The notes below the pieces were generated by a model, which did not search any database, had not been told where the DNA came from, and saw only the letters and a list, made by a program, of their open reading frames with translations. Source: CAZJWR01 sp964549765 (GTDB lineage Bacteria; Zixibacteria; MSB-5A5; GN15; JAAZOE01). From it: 33,794 bases of DNA. Below are positions 29,091 through 33,794 of the stretch, in pieces. The stretch is from the NCBI GenBank assembly GCA_964549765.1, contig CAZJWR010000042.1, positions 1 through 33,794 of the forward strand, read 5' to 3'. A program made the position numbers and the translations under genes. Numbering within the stretch: position 1 is the stretch's first letter; each line of letters starts with the position of its first letter.

Positions 29091-31100
29091 ATGCTCCTTA
29101 ACAACATCAAATCACCGAATGACTTGAAAAAATTGGATATTGATCAGTTGACGACGTTGGCCGAGGAAATCCGGTCCGAGATCGTATCTACCGTGAGCGC
29201 CAACGGCGGCCATCTGGCGTCTAACCTGGGCGTCGTGGAATTGGCTATTGCCCTGCATTTCCTCTACGATTGTCCCAACGATCAAATCGTCTGGGACGTG
29301 GCCCATCAGTCATATATTCACAAACTCCTGACCGGCCGACGCGACCGCTTCCGGACTCTTCGGCAATACGGCGGGATATCCGGTTTTACCAAAAGAAGCG
29401 AATCCGAATTCGACAGCTTTGGGGCCGGGCACGCCTCGACGTCGATCTCGGCGGCTCTCGGTTTGGCCAAGGCGCGGGATTTGCTGGGATTGCAGAAACA
29501 TGTTATCGCCGTCATCGGCGACGGCGCCCTGACCGGTGGGCTGTCTTTTGAAGGCCTCAACAACGCCGGCGCCCAAAAGCGGGATTTGCTGGTAGTCCTG
29601 AATGATAACAGCATGTCCATCGCCAAAAACGTCGGCGCCATGTCCAAATATTTGACGAATATCCTGACCGATCAGTCATACAATAAACTTCGCGCCGATG
29701 TCTGGCGCTTCATCGGAAAATTGAAACGGGCCGAGAAAATTCGTTCCACCGTCTCCCGTTTCGAATCGCAACTGAAGGGACTGCTTGTCCCCGGCGTGAT
29801 TTTCGAACGACTCGGATTCCGCTATTTCGGACCCATCGACGGTCACGACCTGCCGCTTTTGGTGAAAACCCTGGGGCAGATAAAGGAGCTTCCCGGGCCG
29901 CGGCTGCTGCATATCATCACTCAGAAGGGCAAGGGATACGAGTTGGCGGAAAAGGACGCCACGCGTTTCCACGGAATTTCCGCTTTCAACAAGGTGACGG
30001 GAAAGACCAACGATGCGAGCGCTCTGCCCTCGTACACGTCGGTTTTCGGCAGCAAAATCACGGCCCTGGCCGAGGTCGATCCGAAATTGGTAACGATAAC
30101 AGCTGCGATGGCGCCCGGCACCGGACTTACCGAATTTTCACGGCGGTTTCCCGAACGGTTTTTCGACGTCGGAATTGCCGAACAGCATGCCGTATGTTTT
30201 GCGGCCGGGATGGCTGCCGGCGGCGTCCGTCCGGTCTGTGCCATCTATTCGACGTTCCTGCAGCGTGCCTATGATCAGATCATCCACGACGTCGCCCTGC
30301 AGAAACTACCGGTAATTTTCTGCATTGACCGGGGCGGGCTGGTCGGCGAGGACGGCCCCACGCATCATGGCGCATTCGATATCAGCTATCTCCGGGCCGT
30401 GCCCAATATGACCCTGGCGGCGCCGGCCGACGGCGATGAATTTGAACGCATGCTGGAGTACGCCGCCGAGAACCGTTTCGGGCCGGTCGCTATTCGCTAT
30501 CCCCGCGGATCAATTCCCTACCCGCTCGGAACCAATACCCGCCCGTTCGAATGGGGGCGCTGGGAGGTTCTTACCGGCGGTGCGGATCTGGCTCTGATCG
30601 CCACCGGATCGATGGTTGCGCCGTGTATCAAGGTCGCGGAGCGGCTTTCTCAGGAAGGCATCGGGGTATCGCTGGTCAACGGGCGTTTCATCAAGCCGCC
30701 GGACGAGGAAGCCTTGGGCGAAATCGCCGAACGGTTCGATCGTGTCGTCACCGTCGAAGAAAACAGCCTCAACGGCGGCTTCGGGTCGGCCGTTCTGGAA
30801 TACCTCGATGGTATCGGGTACAAGGGAAAAATTCTCCGCCTGGGAATCCCCGACCGCTTCATCCAGCACGGCGCGCGCGGCTTCCTTCTGAAAGAGGTCG
30901 GGCTCGATGAGGACGGTATTTATCGATCCGTCTGTGGCATAATCAAGTCCAAGCGGTCGCTCCTGCGAGTATTTCAACTGCGCCGCAATGGCAAACGACC
31001 GCATACGCCGGATCAGGTCGCGGAACCGACGACGGTACAATCTCCGACCGAAGCGCAGACATCGCCGGCGGCCCGGAAATCGGAACCCGATTCGGAATAA
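29091..31100 (+). CDS. dxs: 1-deoxy-D-xylulose-5-phosphate synthase
   Basis: 669 residues. It is the thiamine-diphosphate enzyme that starts the MEP isoprenoid pathway from pyruvate and glyceraldehyde 3-phosphate. Visible are GGHLASNLGVVELAIALH, VGH-equivalent WDVAHQSYIHKLLTGR, the TPP motif GDGALTGG...LNDNSMSIA, the transketolase block RFFDVGIAEQHAV and DRGGLVGEDGPTHHG. About 45 residues after the usual C terminus are basic then Pro/Thr/Ser/Glu-rich and look disordered. The start is ATG at 29091 behind AAGGATGGGG. nadK follows after 3 nt. Confidence 0.97.
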   Translation: MLLNNIKSPNDLKKLDIDQLTTLAEEIRSEIVSTVSANGGHLASNLGVVELAIALHFLYDCPNDQIVWDVAHQSYIHKLLTGRRDRFRTLRQYGGISGFTKRSESEFDSFGAGHASTSISAALGLAKARDLLGLQKHVIAVIGDGALTGGLSFEGLNNAGAQKRDLLVVLNDNSMSIAKNVGAMSKYLTNILTDQSYNKLRADVWRFIGKLKRAEKIRSTVSRFESQLKGLLVPGVIFERLGFRYFGPIDGHDLPLLVKTLGQIKELPGPRLLHIITQKGKGYELAEKDATRFHGISAFNKVTGKTNDASALPSYTSVFGSKITALAEVDPKLVTITAAMAPGTGLTEFSRRFPERFFDVGIAEQHAVCFAAGMAAGGVRPVCAIYSTFLQRAYDQIIHDVALQKLPVIFCIDRGGLVGEDGPTHHGAFDISYLRAVPNMTLAAPADGDEFERMLEYAAENRFGPVAIRYPRGSIPYPLGTNTRPFEWGRWEVLTGGADLALIATGSMVAPCIKVAERLSQEGIGVSLVNGRFIKPPDEEALGEIAERFDRVVTVEENSLNGGFGSAVLEYLDGIGYKGKILRLGIPDRFIQHGARGFLLKEVGLDEDGIYRSVCGIIKSKRSLLRVFQLRRNGKRPHTPDQVAEPTTVQSPTEAQTSPAARKSEPDSE

Positions 31101-31103
31101 ACG

Positions 31104-31991
31104 ATGCGTTTTGGAATTATCGCCAATATGGAACGGCCGGATGCCGAGCGGGTCGTCGAGAGAATTTTCAACTGGGCCAAAGAACGCGATGTGTCGCTTT
31201 TTCTGAGCGACCGCATGTCGGGCACGGTGACCGGCGATTATCCTCGGATGTCGCGCGAAGATGTCGCGGAAAATTCCGACATCATCGTGTCCCTCGGCGG
31301 GGACGGTACCATGCTGGCGAGCGCCCGCGCCGTCGGCAACCGCGGTCTGCCGATTCTGGGTATCAACCTCGGATCGTTGGGCTTTCTTACCCAGCTGACC
31401 CCGGTTGCGCTCGAAGAAACGCTCTCGGCCGTGCTCGAAAAACGGTACGCCATCGAAAAGCGGATGGTGCTCGAAGTCGAGATCGAGGACGGTCCGGATA
31501 TCGATCATCCCTTCGCTCTCAATGATGTGGTGGTCGACCGGGGGGCGGTTTCGCGAATCATCAATCTCGATCTCTACGCCAACGATTATTTTATCTGCTC
31601 CTATGCCGCCGATGGGCTGATTGTCGCCACCCCGACCGGATCGACCGCGTATTCGCTGGCCGTGGGCGGCCCCATCCTGAATCCCCTGATGAACGCCATG
31701 ACGGTTTCGCCGATTTCGGCGTTCTCGCTGACCACCCGGCCCATCGTGTTCACCGGCAACGACGAGTTGCGGGTGGTGGTGAAATCCAAGCACAGCCAGC
31801 CGGTGCTGACCCTCGACGGCCAGGTCGATTGCCATCTCCCGATGGAATCGAGTTTTCTGATCCGCCGCGCCGACTATCATATCAACTTCATCGTTTTTCA
31901 CTCGTACTCGTTTTACGGGGTGCTGAGAAGCAAGCTCCATTGGGGCCGTCTGCCGGAAGGCGACGACTCCTCCCAGCCGAAATATTTTTAG
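31104..31991 (+). CDS. nadK: NAD kinase
   Basis: 295 residues. It phosphorylates NAD to NADP. The catalytic GGDGTML motif (about residue 64), NDVVVDRG and TGSTAYSLAVGGPI are intact, as is the C-terminal LDGQ segment. It lies 3 nt behind dxs in the xse-ispA-dxs-nadK order seen in many bacteria, where tlyA and recN often follow. Those two are not present here. Confidence 0.96.
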   Translation: MRFGIIANMERPDAERVVERIFNWAKERDVSLFLSDRMSGTVTGDYPRMSREDVAENSDIIVSLGGDGTMLASARAVGNRGLPILGINLGSLGFLTQLTPVALEETLSAVLEKRYAIEKRMVLEVEIEDGPDIDHPFALNDVVVDRGAVSRIINLDLYANDYFICSYAADGLIVATPTGSTAYSLAVGGPILNPLMNAMTVSPISAFSLTTRPIVFTGNDELRVVVKSKHSQPVLTLDGQVDCHLPMESSFLIRRADYHINFIVFHSYSFYGVLRSKLHWGRLPEGDDSSQPKYF

Positions 31992-32131
31992 CGTTCGCCT
32001 TCCATCTGATTGCCGCCCATTGCAAATCAATTTTGAGTCGAGTTTATCGATTTTTAAATCCAAAATCATCCCGGTGTCTGGAACCGGAGACGATATTTGA
32101 CGGTTTAAGCTATAACCAAAAGGGTAAAGTC

Positions 32132-32326
32132 ATGGAACCGGATAGAAAAAAATACCTGACGCCGATTCTGGCGATCATATTCTTGCTACTGACAATCGTC
32201 GTCATCCCGCTTCTTGTTGCGGAAACATCTCAAAAACGTGTACGGAAAACCGAGACGATTTCGGTCGTATCACCTGCCTCCGGATACAAAGCCCGGATGT
32301 CAGGCGGTTCGGCTCGATTCATATAA
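32132..32326 (+). CDS. Small single-helix membrane protein, unknown
   Basis: 64 residues. A short charged start (MEPDRKKY), one strong hydrophobic helix (about 9-30) and a basic, Ser-rich tail (SQKRVRKTE...SGYKARMSGGSARF). AAAGGGTAAAG precedes the ATG at a workable distance. The frame is open upstream into nadK but that part does not look coding. No family is recognised. A hairpin pair and terminator follow within 75 nt, which supports a real short transcript unit or the end of the nadK operon. Confidence 0.5.
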   Translation: MEPDRKKYLTPILAIIFLLLTIVVIPLLVAETSQKRVRKTETISVVSPASGYKARMSGGSARFI

Positions 32327-32357
32327 AAGCCTCTCGTCATACACTTACCGTGTATGA

Positions 32358-32399
32358 TAAAAGAAACTCCGAAGGCCAAGGCGTTCGGAGTTTCTTTTA
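32358..32399. terminator. Long terminator hairpin, with a smaller hairpin in front
   Basis: A perfect 16-bp stem (32358-32373 with 32384-32399) with a 10-nt loop, AAAAG on the left arm and CTTTTA on the right, so it could act on both strands. It is directly preceded by an 8-bp hairpin (32337-32344 with 32350-32357). It ends the nadK/small-protein transcript. Confidence 0.75.
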
Positions 32400-32436
32400 T
32401 GCCGAATTTGTCCGGTGCACTTCATTGCCGCGAAAG

Positions 32437-32516
32437 GATCGTGCGAAACACCCACGTAGATTCCGCAAGCTCCCTTGACCCTGCGGTAAAAATCACTACA
32501 TCGCACGATCTTTTTT
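32437..32516 (+). other. Second terminator-like structure with branched interior
   Basis: GATCGTGCGA (32437-32446) pairs with TCGCACGATC (32501-32510). The helix can extend through G-T and AAA/TTT, and six T follow (32511-32516). The 54-nt interior holds a CCGCA/TGCGG hairpin (32463-32467 with 32482-32486). It lies 38 nt after the previous terminator with no gene between. It could be a backup terminator or a small RNA end. The rest of the 32327-32638 spacer shows only a weak promoter-like TTGAAC (32544-32549) with TCTATA (32568-32573). Confidence 0.5.
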
Positions 32517-32638
32517 CACCGTAATTCGCGCTCCCATCATATCTTGAACTTCTTCATGACGTATACGTCTATATATACGGAAGCTTGTCGGGGAACATCA
32601 GTCGGTATTCGAGGCTGTATCACCCGAGGATTGCATGC

Positions 32639-33676
32639 ATGAAAAAAGGACCGGCATATCTCATCATCGGAATCGTAGCAGCAGTTTCCATATTTGCCGG
32701 AATCGTCCATGCCTGCGAATATAATAGATGTTTCTCGATTTCGATCGGCTCTCTCGTGGCGGACGATATTCCCGCCTCGGGAGATATCCACGCCTACAGC
32801 GTCCCGGTCGTGGCCGGAGACGTCCTGCTGATCCGGGTCAACCGCACGTTCGGCGCCATCGATCCGCAGATAATCCTGTTGCATCCATCCGGATACGTCA
32901 TCGCCGTTGAGGGAGCCGTGGGAACCGGCAGGGCCGAACTGCTGTCGCCGCCGCTTAAGGACACCGACGCGTATACGATCCTGATCCTCGATGCGGGCGG
33001 CGAACAGACGGGCGGATTTAACCTGGCGGTGCAGTCGGTCAACCGGCCGGTGAACGCGACCGGGATCAATCATGACAGCTATCGCCGCGACAGCCTGCGG
33101 CTGTTTGCGCAGATGAACGCATATCGATTTCAAGCCTCCGCCGGCGATATAGTCAGCGTCGAGATGATTTCAGTTACCCGGCTGCTTGCACCGTCCGTCA
33201 GGTTGTTCGGGCCAGACGGCAGACTGGTCGGCGCCGATGCCGCGACCAATTTTGCGTTGATATCCAATGTCGTTCTTGGTTCATCCGGGCAGTATGTCAT
33301 CATCGCCGCCGACAACCTGGGCGATGAAACCGGCGAGTATTTCCTGGTTCTTTTGAGGTCTACTACCGACGTGACCGATAATGATAATTTTATACCGGCG
33401 GATTTTTCGGTCGAGCAGAATTATCCCAATCCGTTCAATCCGCAGACGACGATAGATTTTTCGCTGCCACGCTCGGCGTTGGTGACCATCGATGTATATA
33501 ATCTCCTCGGCGAAACGATCCGGACGCTGGTATCGCAGACGATGCCGCCCGGCCGGCACGCGGTGATCTGGGACGGCCGCGACGATGACGGAGGAGAGGT
33601 ATCATCGGGCGTCTATTTCTATCGTCTTCGCGCCGACGATTTTTCCGCGACGAGGAAGATGCTGCTTGTGCGGTAG
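32639..33676 (+). CDS. Secreted protein with two PPC-like domains and Por/FlgD-type sorting domain
   Basis: 345 residues. A signal peptide (about 1-25, ending VHA) leads to two beta-sandwich repeats of the bacterial pre-peptidase C-terminal kind. The first is SGDIHAYSVPVVAGDVLLIRV...PQIILLHPSGYVI (split), the second LFAQMNAYRFQASAGDIVSVEM...PSVRLFGPDGRLV. The last 90 residues carry NYPNPFNPQTTIDFSLP, IDVYNLLGETIRTL, WDGRDDDGGEVSSGVYFYRL and a terminal KMLLVR, the FlgD-Ig/type A sorting pattern. Export across the outer membrane is inferred. There is no catalytic domain, so a binding or structural role is likely. The start at 32639 follows GAGGA by eight nt. Confidence 0.85.
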   Translation: MKKGPAYLIIGIVAAVSIFAGIVHACEYNRCFSISIGSLVADDIPASGDIHAYSVPVVAGDVLLIRVNRTFGAIDPQIILLHPSGYVIAVEGAVGTGRAELLSPPLKDTDAYTILILDAGGEQTGGFNLAVQSVNRPVNATGINHDSYRRDSLRLFAQMNAYRFQASAGDIVSVEMISVTRLLAPSVRLFGPDGRLVGADAATNFALISNVVLGSSGQYVIIAADNLGDETGEYFLVLLRSTTDVTDNDNFIPADFSVEQNYPNPFNPQTTIDFSLPRSALVTIDVYNLLGETIRTLVSQTMPPGRHAVIWDGRDDDGGEVSSGVYFYRLRADDFSATRKMLLVR

Positions 33677-33698
33677 ATTTTTCAACAGCAGAAAAGAC

Positions 33699-33728
33699 TT
33701 GCCTATGATGAATTTTGGCGTATATATT
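33699..33728 (+). promoter_or_regulatory. tRNA promoter
   Basis: TTGCCT (33699-33704), an 18-nt spacer and TATATT (33723-33728), or 16 nt to TATATA (33721-33726), 11 nt before the tRNA 5' end. Confidence 0.6.
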
Positions 33729-33739
33729 CCGGCAGATAA

Positions 33740-33794
33740 GCGGGAGTAACTCAGTTGGCTAGAGTCACAGCCTTCCAAGCTGTTGGTCGCGGGT
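33740..33794 (+). tRNA. tRNA-Gly (UCC), truncated by the window edge
   Basis: Acceptor 5' strand GCGGGAG (33740-33746), TA, D-stem ACTC/GAGT (33749-33752 with 33762-33765), anticodon stem ACAGC/GCTGT (33767-33771 with 33779-33783) and loop CTTCCAA, giving anticodon TCC. The variable loop and the start of the T-arm are present. The 3' third lies beyond the window. Confidence 0.93.

Noticed and set aside
30510..32069. A 519-codon open frame on the minus strand, antisense to dxs and nadK
   Set aside because: It spans two certain plus-strand genes and has a His/Arg/Asp-rich composition typical of antisense frames.
1..33794. CRISPR arrays, transposases, integrases, phage genes or a defence island
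   Set aside because: No regularly spaced repeats, no transposase or integrase motifs and no toxin-antitoxin or restriction domains were seen on either strand.

Overview
The window reads like a bacterial chromosome segment from the FCB side of the tree, most likely Candidatus Zixibacteria or a close neighbour. This is inference, not proof. It rests on moderately high GC, dockerin-like repeats in a small secreted protein, a C-terminal 'NYPNPFNP' FlgD/Por-type sorting domain, many lipoproteins, a short EF-Ts and an archease-RtcB pair. Several genes share a recognisable promoter style: a perfect TTGACA -35, a 16-18 nt spacer and a degenerate TA---T -10.

Region 1 (1-4785) is accessory. Two paralogous secreted proteins of unknown function (69-1640 and 2880-4424) lie in direct repeat, each with its own copy of the same promoter. 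They flank a dockerin-type Cys-rich secreted protein (2110-2781). Blocks of perfect nucleotide identity inside otherwise diverged copies point to gene conversion, and each protein appears to be an internal two-fold repeat. The spacers carry clustered hairpins and a dispersed palindrome.

Region 2 (4714-12165) is a translation and envelope cluster: rplM-rpsI, a structured leader, rpsB-tsf-pyrH-frr and a strong terminator. An inverted CBS-domain gene follows, then uppS-cdsA-UbiA-like prenyltransferase-NlpC/P60 lipoprotein with overlapping or nearly abutting genes. uppS looks leaderless.

Region 3 (12312-17551) holds a lipoprotein nucleosidase of the MTA/SAH family on the minus strand, an orphan plus-strand terminator, uvrC, and a ferredoxin-archease-rtcB run for RNA ligation or repair.

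Region 4 (17615-26680) holds a candidate small RNA or elaborate terminator, a PLP-dependent cysteine/cystathionine synthase coupled to a DUF1573 protein, and a SPOR lipoprotein coupled to a YjbQ protein. It also has an S9 peptidase lipoprotein, a zinc-ribbon/PEGA/TPR membrane protein and an unrecognised lipoprotein with its own promoter and terminator.

Region 5 (26709-33794) is xseA-xseB-ispA-dxs-nadK (exonuclease VII, farnesyl-PP synthesis, DXP synthase, NAD kinase). A 64-aa membrane peptide, three consecutive hairpins and a secreted protein with two PPC-like domains and a sorting domain follow. A tRNA-Gly(UCC) gene is cut by the window edge.

Most of regions 2 and 5 is ordinary housekeeping. 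The best candidates for something undescribed are the converted twin-paralogue/dockerin locus, the minus-strand small RNA candidate at 17615-17700, the rpsB leader and the palindromic repeat family.
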